DNA of 64,000 nt from Castellaniella sp036379515 (lineage in GTDB: Bacteria > Pseudomonadota > Gammaproteobacteria > Burkholderiales > Burkholderiaceae_B). The stretch is from contig NZ_DASVGN010000003.1 in assembly GCF_036379515.1 (NCBI RefSeq), forward strand, positions 62,001 through 126,000. Reading direction: 5' to 3'. Made by a program: the position numbers and the translations under genes. Positions 35,050 through 43,386 of the stretch are shown here, piece after piece. Below the pieces are notes generated by a model. It searched no databases and was not told the DNA's origin. It saw only the letters and a program-made list of their open reading frames with translations. Each line of letters opens with the position of its first letter. Within the stretch, counting starts at the first letter, position 1.

Positions 35050-36072
35050 ATGGCAAACGAATCCCGCCTTTCCATCACCATCGACAGTCGCAACGCCGAG
35101 CAGAAGGCCAAGGATCTGCAGATAGCGGTTGAAGCGATGGACGCCGTTGGAATTCGCGTGTCCGCAACCACCACGAGGACGGGACAGTCCGCGCTTACCG
35201 CTGGCGCATTGTTCTCCACAGCAGGAAGCGCTGCTCGTCAGGGTGCCGGTGATGTGGACCGCCTGAGCAAGTCCTTTGATGCCTCTGGCGACCGGGCCGC
35301 TACGGCTGCCGCGACGATCAACCGTACGCTGCGGGCCGCGTTCGCGGGATTCTCGGCCATGAAGATCATCGACACTGCCGACCAGTGGGGCCAGCATGCA
35401 AGTCGCCTGAAGATGGCAACCCAAAGCGCTGACGAATACAACCAGGTGCAAGATCGGATGGTTCAGTCTGCGCAGACCACCTTCCGCTCGATCAACGAGA
35501 CCAAAGAATCGTTCATCCAGATGTCGCCCATCTTGCGCGGCATGGGATTGAGCTTGGGACAGAGCATGGATGCGATTGATGCGTTTTCCGGGCTGCTGGT
35601 AGTCAACGCCGCAAGCGGTGACTGTGCAACTCGGCAAGACGTTGACGCGATCAAAGCTGGGCAGATGGCCGAGCGAGCAACTGAAGATGGCGGCGTGAGT
35701 GACGCCCGAACTGCGAATCTAGCGAGCCCCGGGTACCATCAAAACGCTGCCTTGCAGAACATCACCGGTACCATCGCCACCATTGTTCTGGACTGCGCTG
35801 GGATGGCTGCCAGACACGGCGGACTCGCTTCCAGGTTTGCCACTCTCTTGTCGAAGGTCGTGGAAGCCGGAGACGCTGAAGTGTGCGCGCTACGACGCGA
35901 ATACCACATCATCGAAGCCGACGAGCCACCATCAATCCGTGGGCTCGTGCAACTATGTCAGGACGAGCAGGACGCAGCGCTTGGCAATCACGTTGACTCT
36001 TCACGCTTTTCGCTGCACCGTAGAGTTCTCGCACAATTCGGATTAGGCGGCCGCGCCGTAGACTGGACATAA
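35050..36072 (+). pseudogene. Truncated phage tail tape-measure protein with an unrelated tail
   Basis: From the ATG at 35050 the first ~190 residues look like the N-terminus of a tail tape-measure protein (MANESRLSITIDSRNAEQ; ADQWGQHASRLKMATQSADEYN; INETKESFIQMSPILRGMG; GLLVVNAASG). Tape-measure proteins usually run to many hundreds of residues. Here the homology stops near position 35620 and about 150 residues of unrelated sequence follow to the stop at 36072, so the open frame is a deletion or recombination junction and the protein cannot serve as a full tape measure. Confidence 0.7.
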
Positions 36073-36262
36073 GGTCACCGTCCATCTCGACCAACCCTCC
36101 AGGACTTTTTGTGAGCGCACGACCTGCAATTATCGCGGGTGGAAGACGATGCCTTCTGGTATGGGTTTGGAGTGTAGTCTGGTGGAGCCGAGGAAGGGGT
36201 AACGGGTTTTTGGGTGGGGTCGGTTGTGGCCTGGTGGCATGAGGTTGGGGTTGACGGTGCGG
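36073..36262. other. G/T-rich spacer in the island
   Basis: About 190 nt strongly skewed to G and T on the plus strand from ~36150 to 36260. No credible gene. It ends at the promoter of the toxin-antitoxin pair. Confidence 0.4.
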
Positions 36263-36300
36263 TTACTAAATAACTGTAGCGACCTATAGAAATCATAGGT
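36263..36300 (+). promoter_or_regulatory. Predicted promoter/operator of the toxin-antitoxin pair
   Basis: TTACTA (36263-36268) and TATAGA (36285-36290) are 16 nt apart. An inverted repeat ACCTAT / ATAGGT (36282-36300, 7-nt centre) covers the -10 element, as expected for an operator of an autoregulating HTH antitoxin. Confidence 0.45.
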
Positions 36301-36311
36301 ATCATGACGTC

Positions 36312-36617
36312 ATGGCCGTGAGCAGATCAGGTTGGGAACGAAAGATCCGAAGCCTTGCAAGGAGCAGCAGCTCAGTCATTTGGACGGAGCACGCCAAGCA
36401 ACAGATGCGCAAGCGCGCCATCACCATGGCCGTTGCGCTCGACGCGCTCCAGAATGGAGCGATCAGCAGGGAGCCAGAGCCGAATATTCGGACCGGATGC
36501 ACAGAATGCAGAATGGAACGGTACTGCGCCGGACGGCCAGTTGCCGTCATAGTTGCGCTTGAACATGTGCGTACATCGAAATGTATCGTTGTGACTGCGT
36601 TTACGATTGGAGATTAG
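36312..36617 (+). CDS. DUF4258 protein, probable toxin of a type II TA pair
   Basis: 101 residues. The core WTEHAKQQMRKRAITMAVALDAL, then a Cys pair in TGCTECRMERYC and a final IVALE...CIVVTAF strand fits DUF4258, a BrnT/RelE-like small fold. It is followed after two nucleotides by an HTH regulator gene, the toxin-first order of HigBA/MqsRA-type systems. RNase activity is expected from the family but not shown by sequence. Confidence 0.72.
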   Translation: MAVSRSGWERKIRSLARSSSSVIWTEHAKQQMRKRAITMAVALDALQNGAISREPEPNIRTGCTECRMERYCAGRPVAVIVALEHVRTSKCIVVTAFTIGD

Positions 36618-36619
36618 TC

Positions 36620-37108
36620 ATGTATCACTTTACGGACGGAGGCCTCCGTAATGTGTACCTGGTCAACGGATACGAGACCAGAAATACACCCTACGGCAAC
36701 GCCGTTTCGATTGAAGATGTAGATGGCCTGACCAGGGCGATCTGCAAGGTTCTCGTGCGCAAGAAATCGAACCTCACCGGCGCGGAGTTTCGTTACCTGA
36801 GACTGGCGCTACTGATGTCTCAGAAGGACTTGGGTCATGCCCTCGGGAGGACCGACCAATCTGTTGCCCAATGGGAAAAAAACAGCAAGGTTCCGAAGTT
36901 CGCCAACAGCATGATAAGGTTTATTTACACCGCTCATGCTGACGGGAACGAGCGGGTGAAGAACATTGTGCAAGCAATTAACGAGGCCGACCGCGATATT
37001 TACATCGTCATGCAAGGATCGAAGAAAACCGGCTGGAAAGGCAAGGAGCAATCTGAGCGCCCGGAGAGTATCGAGGACCATGACGAAGATGCCGCCTTCC
37101 CCGCATAA
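36620..37108 (+). CDS. HTH-type regulator, probable antitoxin
   Basis: 162 residues from the ATG at 36620 (an in-frame ATG at 36581 would overlap the toxin gene and is less likely). An N-terminal strand region (YHFTDGGLRNVYLVNGYETR) without zinc cysteines, then an XRE helix-turn-helix at ~60-95: RLALLMSQKDLGHALGRTDQ then SVAQWEKNSKVP. Expected to neutralise the DUF4258 protein and repress the shared promoter through the inverted repeat at 36282-36300. Confidence 0.75.
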   Translation: MYHFTDGGLRNVYLVNGYETRNTPYGNAVSIEDVDGLTRAICKVLVRKKSNLTGAEFRYLRLALLMSQKDLGHALGRTDQSVAQWEKNSKVPKFANSMIRFIYTAHADGNERVKNIVQAINEADRDIYIVMQGSKKTGWKGKEQSERPESIEDHDEDAAFPA

Positions 37109-37164
37109 GTCTGCGTCATTCACATCCCAGCCCTCGGTGTTTGTCAACGAAGATGTCCGCTTTT

Positions 37165-37461
37165 TCATGCAGCAGCTTTTAGATTCTCAGGGGCTTCACG
37201 GTGCTCCTTCGGTCGGTTAAGCCACACTTCGCTCGCGGGCGTCCAGTTGCGCGTGCAACGGCTGTTCCAGCGCCTCGGGTTGGCGCGTTTCGCGGCCTCA
37301 TAGACCACCTCGCGATAAGCCAGAATTGCACGATCGCACCCCAGATGTCGCTGCTGCGGCGTGACGAATCTCAGACCGCTGTGACGATGCGCGGTGTTGT
37401 ACCAGGTCACGAAGTGCTGTACCCAGGGTATCCGTCCGGCGAACGCACCTTGAAGAAGCAT
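37165..37461 (-). pseudogene. IS3-family transposase fragment (OrfB C-terminus)
   Basis: 98-residue frame. Residues ~13-90 match the end of the IS3-type integrase: VQHFVTWYNTAHRHSGLRF, TPQQRHLGCDRAIL and RNWTPASEVWLN. The DDE catalytic residues lie further upstream in an intact element, except for the last part, so this is a dead remnant. The left transposase part and terminal repeats are absent. Confidence 0.8.
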
Positions 37462-37473
37462 AGCGATCGGCCG

Positions 37474-37505
37474 AAAAAGAAAAAACCGCTCAAGAATCTG
37501 AGCGG
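37474..37505 (-). terminator. Terminator of tRNA-Lys
   Basis: Stem CCGCTCA (37486-37492) / TGAGCGG (37499-37505) with a long A-rich stretch at 37474-37485 on the plus strand, giving a U-run on the minus strand, 29 nt beyond the tRNA. Confidence 0.75.
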
Positions 37506-37533
37506 CTAATTGCTTGATTTAAAGCAGGAAATC

Positions 37534-37609
37534 TGGTGGGTTGTGACAGGCTCGAACTGTCGACCGACGGATTAAGAGTCCGCTGCTCTACCAACTGAGC
37601 TAACAACCC
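37534..37609 (-). tRNA. tRNA-Lys(CUU)
   Basis: 76-nt cloverleaf with encoded CCA. Acceptor GGGTTGT / ACAACCC; anticodon arm GCGGA / CTCTTAA / TCCGT gives CUU. Its 3' end faces the decayed island, the usual orientation for a tRNA used as an integration site. Confidence 0.95.
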
Positions 37610-37674
37610 CTCGCACGTTTTGCGAAGAACGAAACTATACACGTTTTTGCAAAACCATGCAGAAACGCAATGCC

Positions 37675-37725
37675 CCGGCAATGGCTGGCGGCCCGCTTCG
37701 CAAGCGGCTCCCCAGCCATTGCCGG
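37675..37725 (-). terminator. Long hairpin directly after purB
   Basis: A perfect 14-bp stem CCGGCAATGGCTGG (37675-37688) / CCAGCCATTGCCGG (37712-37725) whose loop contains a second hairpin CCGCTT-CGC-AAGCGG. It starts one base past the purB stop codon. No clear U-run. Confidence 0.6.
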
Positions 37726-37726
37726 C

Positions 37727-39103
37727 CTACACAGACTGGGCAAGCGTTGCCGCCAGGCCTACGTAACTGCGGGGCGTCATGGCCAGCAGCCGGGCCTTCG
37801 GTTCCGCAGGCAGATCCAGACCGGTAATGAACGTGCGCAATGCTTCCTGGGTGATGCCTTTGCCGCGCGTCAGCGCCTTGAGCTGTTCATAGGGATGAGG
37901 CAACCCGTAGCGGCGCATCACCGTCTGTACGGGTTCAGCCAGGATTTCCCAGCAGGCGTCGATGTCGGCATCGATCGCAGCGGCATTGAGTTCAAGCTTG
38001 CCCAGCCCGCGAAGGCAGGCCTCATAGGCCACCAGGCAGTAGCCCAACGCCACCCCCAGGTTACGCAGTACCGTGGAATCAGTCAGATCCCGCTGCCAGC
38101 GAGAAACAGGCAATTTTTCAGCCAGATGACGCAACACGGCGTTGGCGAGTCCGAGGTTGCCTTCGGAATTCTCGAAATCGATCGGATTGACCTTGTGCGG
38201 CATGGTGGATGAGCCCACCTCGCCTTCTTTCAGGCGCTGCTTGAAGTACCCCAGCGAGATGTAGCCCCACAGGTCGCGATTCAGATCGAGAAGAATGGTG
38301 TTGGCACGCGCGATGGCATCAAAAAGCACCGCCATCCAGTCATGCGGCTCGATCTGGATGGAGTACGGGTTCTGGGCCAGCCCCAGGCCCTTGAGCACCT
38401 TGGCCGAAAAGGCCGGCCAATCGACTTCAGGGTATGCCGCCAGATGCGCGTTGTAATTGCCCGTGGCGCCGTTCATCTTGGCCAAGGGTTGCACGGCTGC
38501 AATGGCCCGCAAAGCGGGCTCAAGGCGTGCCACGACGTTGGCCAGCTCTTTGCCTACTGTCGTAGGGGTGGCGGGTTGGCCGTGGGTGCGCGCCAGCAAG
38601 GGCTGATCGGCATGCTGCCGGGCGAGATCACGCAAGCGCGCCACGATGGTTTCAAGGCTGGGCAGCACGCACTGGCTGCGGGCCCGACCCAGCATCAGCG
38701 CGTGCGAGGTGTTGTTGATGTCTTCCGAGGTACAGGCAAAGTGGATGAACTCAGCCGCGCGTGCCAGTTCGGCGTCGTCGGCCACCTGTTCCTTGAGCCA
38801 ATATTCCACCGCCTTCACGTCGTGATTCGTGGTGCGTTCTATAGCCTTGATGCGCGCTGCATCAGATTCTGAAAAATTGTGAACCAAGGCCTTCAGACGC
38901 GTGCGCGCCGAATCGCTGAAAGCGGGCAGCTCAGGCAGGCCTGCGCCCGACAGACCCACCAGCCAGGCAATTTCGACTTCGACCCGATGGGCCATGAACC
39001 CCGCCTCAGACAGGTAGGGGCGCAGCACATCGCCCTTGGAAGCATAGCGCCCATCCAGGGGCGACAGGGCGTTGAGTACGCTCAGCGTGGAATCAATCTG
39101 CAT
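37727..39103 (-). CDS. purB: Adenylosuccinate lyase
   Basis: Splits adenylosuccinate and SAICAR in purine synthesis. 458 residues from the ATG at 39103, like E. coli PurB. Opening LSPLDGRYASKGD, the family signature GSSTMPHKVNPIDFEN with the flexible catalytic loop, ARTHGQPATPTTVGKEL with the catalytic His, and the TSEDINNTSHAL segment are intact. The upstream frame is not homologous. Divergent from the glutathione transferase gene. Confidence 0.95.
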   Translation of the reverse strand: MQIDSTLSVLNALSPLDGRYASKGDVLRPYLSEAGFMAHRVEVEIAWLVGLSGAGLPELPAFSDSARTRLKALVHNFSESDAARIKAIERTTNHDVKAVEYWLKEQVADDAELARAAEFIHFACTSEDINNTSHALMLGRARSQCVLPSLETIVARLRDLARQHADQPLLARTHGQPATPTTVGKELANVVARLEPALRAIAAVQPLAKMNGATGNYNAHLAAYPEVDWPAFSAKVLKGLGLAQNPYSIQIEPHDWMAVLFDAIARANTILLDLNRDLWGYISLGYFKQRLKEGEVGSSTMPHKVNPIDFENSEGNLGLANAVLRHLAEKLPVSRWQRDLTDSTVLRNLGVALGYCLVAYEACLRGLGKLELNAAAIDADIDACWEILAEPVQTVMRRYGLPHPYEQLKALTRGKGITQEALRTFITGLDLPAEPKARLLAMTPRSYVGLAATLAQSV

Positions 39104-39244
39104 GATGGAAAGGAGATCACGAGTGCTGCGGTGTAGACCACGCACAACACCCGGTGGGTATGAGGGAAACCAGCAGGGATTCTATCATCCGGGCCAAGGT
39201 TCAGCCTGCTATACTTTTTGGGCCTCAAACTACCCTGTTGTGCC

Positions 39245-39859
39245 ATGAAACTGATTGGTTCCCTGACTAGCCCGTACGTCCGTAAGGTGCGCATCGTGCT
39301 GGCCGAGAAAAAACTCGACTATGAGCTGATTCTCGACGACCCCTGGGGAGCGACAGCTCAGGTGACGGCACACAATCCGCTTGGCAAGGTTCCTTGCCTG
39401 ATCCTCGACGAAAACGAAGCCATCTTCGATTCGCGCGTGATCGTCGAATACCTGGATACGCTCTCTCCTGTGGGCCGGCTCATCCCACCCCCAGGGCGCG
39501 AACGCGTCGAAGTCAAACGCTGGGAAGCCCTGGCCGATGGCGTCATGGACGCCTGCTCAACCGCTTTCATCGAAACCCACCGGCGGGCTGAGGCCTTGCG
39601 TGATCCAGCCTGGGTCGAGCGCCAGACCTCGAAGATCCACGCAGCCCTGGACTACATGAACAGCCTGCTCGGTGAGCAAGCCTACTGCTGTGGCGTGAAC
39701 CTGTGCCTGGCCGACATTGCGACTGGCGTCGCCTTGTCTTATCTGGATTTGCGTAGCCCCGAGCTCGATTGGCGCCCGCACCACGCCAATTTGGCGCGAC
39801 TGACCGAGAAGCTCAACGCCCGGGCTTCGTTCATCGCCACCCGTCCGCCGGCCGCCTGA
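39245..39859 (+). CDS. Glutathione S-transferase family protein
   Basis: 204 residues from the ATG at 39245. Thioredoxin-fold N-terminus SLTSPYVRKVRIVLAEKKL with a Ser/Pro active-site region, NPLGKVPCL with the cis-Pro, DSRVIVEYLD for the glutathione gamma-Glu site, and an alpha-helical C-terminal domain with LCLADIATGVAL. Close in style to YibF-type GSTs. Substrate unknown. Confidence 0.88.
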   Translation: MKLIGSLTSPYVRKVRIVLAEKKLDYELILDDPWGATAQVTAHNPLGKVPCLILDENEAIFDSRVIVEYLDTLSPVGRLIPPPGRERVEVKRWEALADGVMDACSTAFIETHRRAEALRDPAWVERQTSKIHAALDYMNSLLGEQAYCCGVNLCLADIATGVALSYLDLRSPELDWRPHHANLARLTEKLNARASFIATRPPAA

Positions 39860-39937
39860 TGGCCTGGCTACGCCGCTAATCCGCCTGGTTGCTTGAACGC
39901 CCACCTTCGGGCAGGCCAACCGACACATCCAGCGTCC

Positions 39938-41056
39938 CTAGCTGATGATGCCCCCGCCCAGGCATACGTCGCCGTCGTACAAGACGGCCGACTGGCCGGG
40001 TGTCACCGCCCATTGAGGGGCTGTGAACGTCAGGCTGAACCGACCCTGGTTTCCCGCTGCCAACGTGCAAGCTGCATCTGCCTGACGGTATCGCGTCTTG
40101 GCCGCATAGGCACCCGCCAACGGAGGCTCGCCCGCAACCCAGCTGGCGTCCTGGGCCTGCAGCGTCGACGACTGCAGCCATGGATGATCATGCCCTTGCA
40201 CCACGTACAGCACGTTGCGCGCCATGTCCTTGCGGGCCACATACCAGGCATCTGCCGTGCCATCACCGCGTTGGGTGCCGTGCACCCCCCCGATCCCCAG
40301 TCCCTTGCGCTGACCTAGCGTGTAGAAGGCAAGCCCCTGGTGCTGACCAAGATCCAGGCCCTCGGGTGTGCACATGGGGCCTGGATGCGTGGGCAGATAG
40401 CGATTGAGGAACTCTCGAAACGGCCGTTCGCCAATGAAGCAGATTCCGGTGGAATCCTTCTTTGCGGCATTTGGCAGGCCGATCTCGCGAGCAATGCGCC
40501 GCACCTCTGTTTTATGCAATTCACCCAGCGGAAACAGCGTGCGGGCCAATTGTGACTGATTGAGCCTATGCAAGAAATAGCTCTGGTCCTTGCTGCCATC
40601 CACGGCCTTGAGCAACTGGCTGCGGACTCCGTACGAAGACTCTGTACGCCGCACGCGGGCATAGTGACCAGTGGCGATGTAGTCGGCACCCAGCCCCATG
40701 GCATGATCGAGAAACGCCTTGAACTTGATCTCGGCGTTGCACAGCACATCAGGGTTAGGCGTACGGCCGGCAGAATATTCGCGCAAGAAATCTGCGAACA
40801 CCCGGTCCTTGTACTCCGCCGCAAAATTGACGGCTTCGATGTCCACGCCAACCACGTCCGCCACGCTCGCAGCATCCAGCCAATCCTGACGCGACGAGCA
40901 GTACTCGGTGTCGTCGTCGTCCTCCCAGTTCTTCATGAACAGGCCCACGACCTCGTACCCCTGCTGCCTGAGCAGCCACGCGGACACCGACGAGTCGACA
41001 CCACCCGACATGCCGATCACCACACGGGCACCCGGGGCTGGCCTTTGTTCAGCCAT
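39938..41056 (-). CDS. mnmA: tRNA-specific 2-thiouridylase MnmA
   Basis: Thiolates U34 of tRNA-Lys, -Glu and -Gln. 372 residues from the ATG at 41056. PP-loop ATPase motif GMSGGVDSSVSAWLL, catalytic Cys in NPDVLCNAEIKF and the second Cys in DSTGICFIGERPF, ATGHYARV and the C-terminal beta-barrel. The start lies 8 nt inside the 3' end of glcF, so mnmA is read from the end of the glycolate-oxidase operon, at least in part. Confidence 0.95.
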   Translation of the reverse strand: MAEQRPAPGARVVIGMSGGVDSSVSAWLLRQQGYEVVGLFMKNWEDDDDTEYCSSRQDWLDAASVADVVGVDIEAVNFAAEYKDRVFADFLREYSAGRTPNPDVLCNAEIKFKAFLDHAMGLGADYIATGHYARVRRTESSYGVRSQLLKAVDGSKDQSYFLHRLNQSQLARTLFPLGELHKTEVRRIAREIGLPNAAKKDSTGICFIGERPFREFLNRYLPTHPGPMCTPEGLDLGQHQGLAFYTLGQRKGLGIGGVHGTQRGDGTADAWYVARKDMARNVLYVVQGHDHPWLQSSTLQAQDASWVAGEPPLAGAYAAKTRYRQADAACTLAAGNQGRFSLTFTAPQWAVTPGQSAVLYDGDVCLGGGIIS

Positions 41057-42278
41057 GCATGGCCTCGTCCACGGACTCGATCCAGTGCCGCACGGGGGTG
41101 CCCGTGCCACCCTGCAGATGGCAGATGCAGCCAATGTTCGCCGACACAATGGTGTCCGGCAGCGTTTCCTGGATGGCCTTGAGTTTGCGGTCGCGCAAGC
41201 TCAGCGAAAGCTCGGGCTGCGTGATGGAGTAAGTCCCGGCCGACCCACAGCACATTTGCGATTCAGCAAAATCCTGCAAGTCGAAGCCCAGATCCTGCAG
41301 CAGGCGCTCGGTCGTAACCCGCAATCCTTGCCAATGCTGCAACGTACAGGGCGCATGGAAGGCACAGCGCCCGGGGGTGGAACGCATCTTCGCGCGTACT
41401 GCATCGGCCATGGGCGCCAGAAATTCGGCGATGTCCTGCACATAAGGCATGAGCCGTTGCGCCCGCTCGGCATAAGCCGGGTCGTGCCGCAAATGTCGCG
41501 CGTAGTCTTTGATCATGCCGCCGCACCCTGAAGCGTTCACGATTACGGCCTCGACTTCACCCGACTCGAGCAAGGGCAGCCAGGCATCCACATTGGCCCG
41601 CATCTGGTCCCTGGCAGCCTCTTGTGCATCCAGGTGAAAGTTGACAGCCCCGCAACACCCCGAGCCCGACGCGTAGCGCGCACCGACTCCCACCGCGTCC
41701 AGCACCCGGATAGTGGCGGCATCGATGGACGGCAGCATCGAAGGTTGCACGCAATTGGACAGCATGAGGACCTGGCGGGCGTGACGCGACTGCTCGCCAG
41801 GTAAAGTGCCGGCTGGACGAGCCACCGTGATCTTGGCCTGCAGGGTGCGCGGCAGCACCGGGCGCAGCCACTGCCCTGCGCGATACAGCGCCGGGAACAC
41901 ACGCGACCCCATCAGCCACCGCAGCACGCTGCGCAAGGTCCGCTCGCGCCACGGACGCTGGACCCTCTCGGCAATGACCTGGCGCCCGATATCCACGAGG
42001 GCTCCATAGGTGACCCCCGAGGGGCACACGGTTTCACAGGCATGGCAGGTCAGACAGCGATCCAGATGCTGTTGCGTCACATAGCTGGGTTCGGCGCCTT
42101 CGAGCAGCTGCTTCATCTGATAGATGCGCCCACGTGGGCTATCGAGCTCGTCGCCCAGAATCTGATACGTGGGACAGGCGGACAGGCAAAAGCCGCAATG
42201 GGTGCAACGTCGCAGGATTTCTTCGGCTTCGCGGCCAAAATCAGTATCCTGCGCCCAGTCGGCGAGTTGGGTTTGCAT
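41049..42278 (-). CDS. glcF: Glycolate oxidase iron-sulfur subunit
   Basis: 409 residues. Two 4Fe-4S motifs near the N-terminus, CTHCGFCLSACP and CLTCHACETVCP, and two CCG domains (GCCGAVNFHL and QMCCGSAGTYS) that bind further cofactor or quinone-side clusters. Together with GlcD and GlcE it oxidises glycolate to glyoxylate and feeds electrons to the membrane quinone pool. Overlaps mnmA by 8 nt and follows glcE by 8 nt. Confidence 0.93.
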   Translation of the reverse strand: MQTQLADWAQDTDFGREAEEILRRCTHCGFCLSACPTYQILGDELDSPRGRIYQMKQLLEGAEPSYVTQQHLDRCLTCHACETVCPSGVTYGALVDIGRQVIAERVQRPWRERTLRSVLRWLMGSRVFPALYRAGQWLRPVLPRTLQAKITVARPAGTLPGEQSRHARQVLMLSNCVQPSMLPSIDAATIRVLDAVGVGARYASGSGCCGAVNFHLDAQEAARDQMRANVDAWLPLLESGEVEAVIVNASGCGGMIKDYARHLRHDPAYAERAQRLMPYVQDIAEFLAPMADAVRAKMRSTPGRCAFHAPCTLQHWQGLRVTTERLLQDLGFDLQDFAESQMCCGSAGTYSITQPELSLSLRDRKLKAIQETLPDTIVSANIGCICHLQGGTGTPVRHWIESVDEAMHG

Positions 42279-42286
42279 AAAAGTCC

Positions 42287-43378
42287 TTAGAATTCGGGAA
42301 CCAGGCGATGGCGGTTGAAGACGCCTGCAGGGTCAAACTCTTGCTTGAGCCGTTGGTGGATCTGGAGAACGCCAGCAGCCAGCGGGTGAAAGGTGGGAAT
42401 GTCGACCGGCACATCACCCCGGTGATACAGGCACGCCGAGCCCCCCAGAGACTGCACCTTGGCCCGCAAAGCGGCAGCATCCTGCGAGCCCGCCAACCAG
42501 CGCAGCCCACCTTGCCATTCGTGCAGGGTGGGGCCAAGATTCAACGTCGGCGCCTTGGGCGGAAGCACTACCCGCCACAAGGATCGCTGTGAAAAGAACG
42601 GGTGAGTCTGGTCCCGCATGCCGAGCCAGAAGGCCTCAGCCTCTGTTTCAGGCAAGACCTGACCACCCAGGTGGCCCAAGCCCTGCCGCACGGCCGATCC
42701 ATTCCCCGACAGCCGCACTGCCAGGCGCCCGCCACCAGACTCATCGGCGGTCCATGCCGTAGCCGAAATCGGCAAGGGTTTCGAGCGCCACTGCAGGCAA
42801 CGTTCCAAGGCGGCGGCTTCGTCCAGCGCCAGCACCGTGGTGCGCTCGGAACGCGGCACGGGAAGTACCTTGATCGAGACTTCGACCAAGGCCCCCAGCA
42901 CCCCCAGGGAGCCCGCCAACAGGCGCGAAAGGTCATAACCAGCCACGTTCTTCATGACCTCGCCGCCAAAATGCAGGACGTTGCCATCGGCCCCCAGCAG
43001 GCGCGTGCCCAGCACGAAATCCGAGACTGTGCCGGCCGCCATCCGGCGCGGGCCCGCCAGCCCCACCGCAATGCAGCCCCCCAGCGTGCCGCTGGCCCCA
43101 AAACGAGGCGGTTCGAACGCGAGCATCTGGCCTTGACCTGCCACCAGCGATTCGATTTCAGCCACAGGAGTGCCAGCTCTGGCGGTCAGCACGAGTTCGG
43201 AGGGCTCGTAGCTCACGACTCCCTTGTAGGCAGACACGTCGAGCCAGGCCGAGGTGTCATCGGCCGCCCAAGGGTTGCCATAAAACGCGTGCGTGCCACC
43301 GCCCCGGATACGCAGCGGACGCTGCGCAGCACGGGCCGTAGCCACCTGTTCGCTCAATTCAGAAAGCACATATTCCAT
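42287..43378 (-). CDS. glcE: Glycolate oxidase FAD-binding subunit GlcE
   Basis: 363 residues. A PCMH-type FAD-binding domain (RIRGGGTHAFYG; GASGTLGGCIAVGLAGPRR; VLHFGGEVMKNVAGYDLSRL) with a shorter C-terminal part than GlcD, as in GlcE. Located 8 nt after glcD and before glcF. Needed for glycolate oxidase activity in E. coli. Confidence 0.92.
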   Translation of the reverse strand: MEYVLSELSEQVATARAAQRPLRIRGGGTHAFYGNPWAADDTSAWLDVSAYKGVVSYEPSELVLTARAGTPVAEIESLVAGQGQMLAFEPPRFGASGTLGGCIAVGLAGPRRMAAGTVSDFVLGTRLLGADGNVLHFGGEVMKNVAGYDLSRLLAGSLGVLGALVEVSIKVLPVPRSERTTVLALDEAAALERCLQWRSKPLPISATAWTADESGGGRLAVRLSGNGSAVRQGLGHLGGQVLPETEAEAFWLGMRDQTHPFFSQRSLWRVVLPPKAPTLNLGPTLHEWQGGLRWLAGSQDAAALRAKVQSLGGSACLYHRGDVPVDIPTFHPLAAGVLQIHQRLKQEFDPAGVFNRHRLVPEF

Positions 43379-43386
43379 GAGTCACA

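Larger units (their letters stand above)
33950..37530. mobile_element. Decayed genomic island beside tRNA-Lys
   Basis: Boundaries approximate. The segment lies between the nrdB-side lipoprotein gene and the 3' end of tRNA-Lys(CUU). It holds phage-type small genes, a truncated tail tape-measure gene, a toxin-antitoxin pair and an IS3-type transposase fragment, and its codon use is less GC-biased than its flanks. No integrase and no repeat of the tRNA 3' end were found at the left side, so this is a remnant and not a complete element. Confidence 0.65.

Noticed and set aside
36075..36305. 76-codon Pro/Ser/Thr-rich minus-strand frame in the island
   Set aside because: It arises from the G/T-rich spacer and overlaps the TA promoter; no ribosome site or homology seen.
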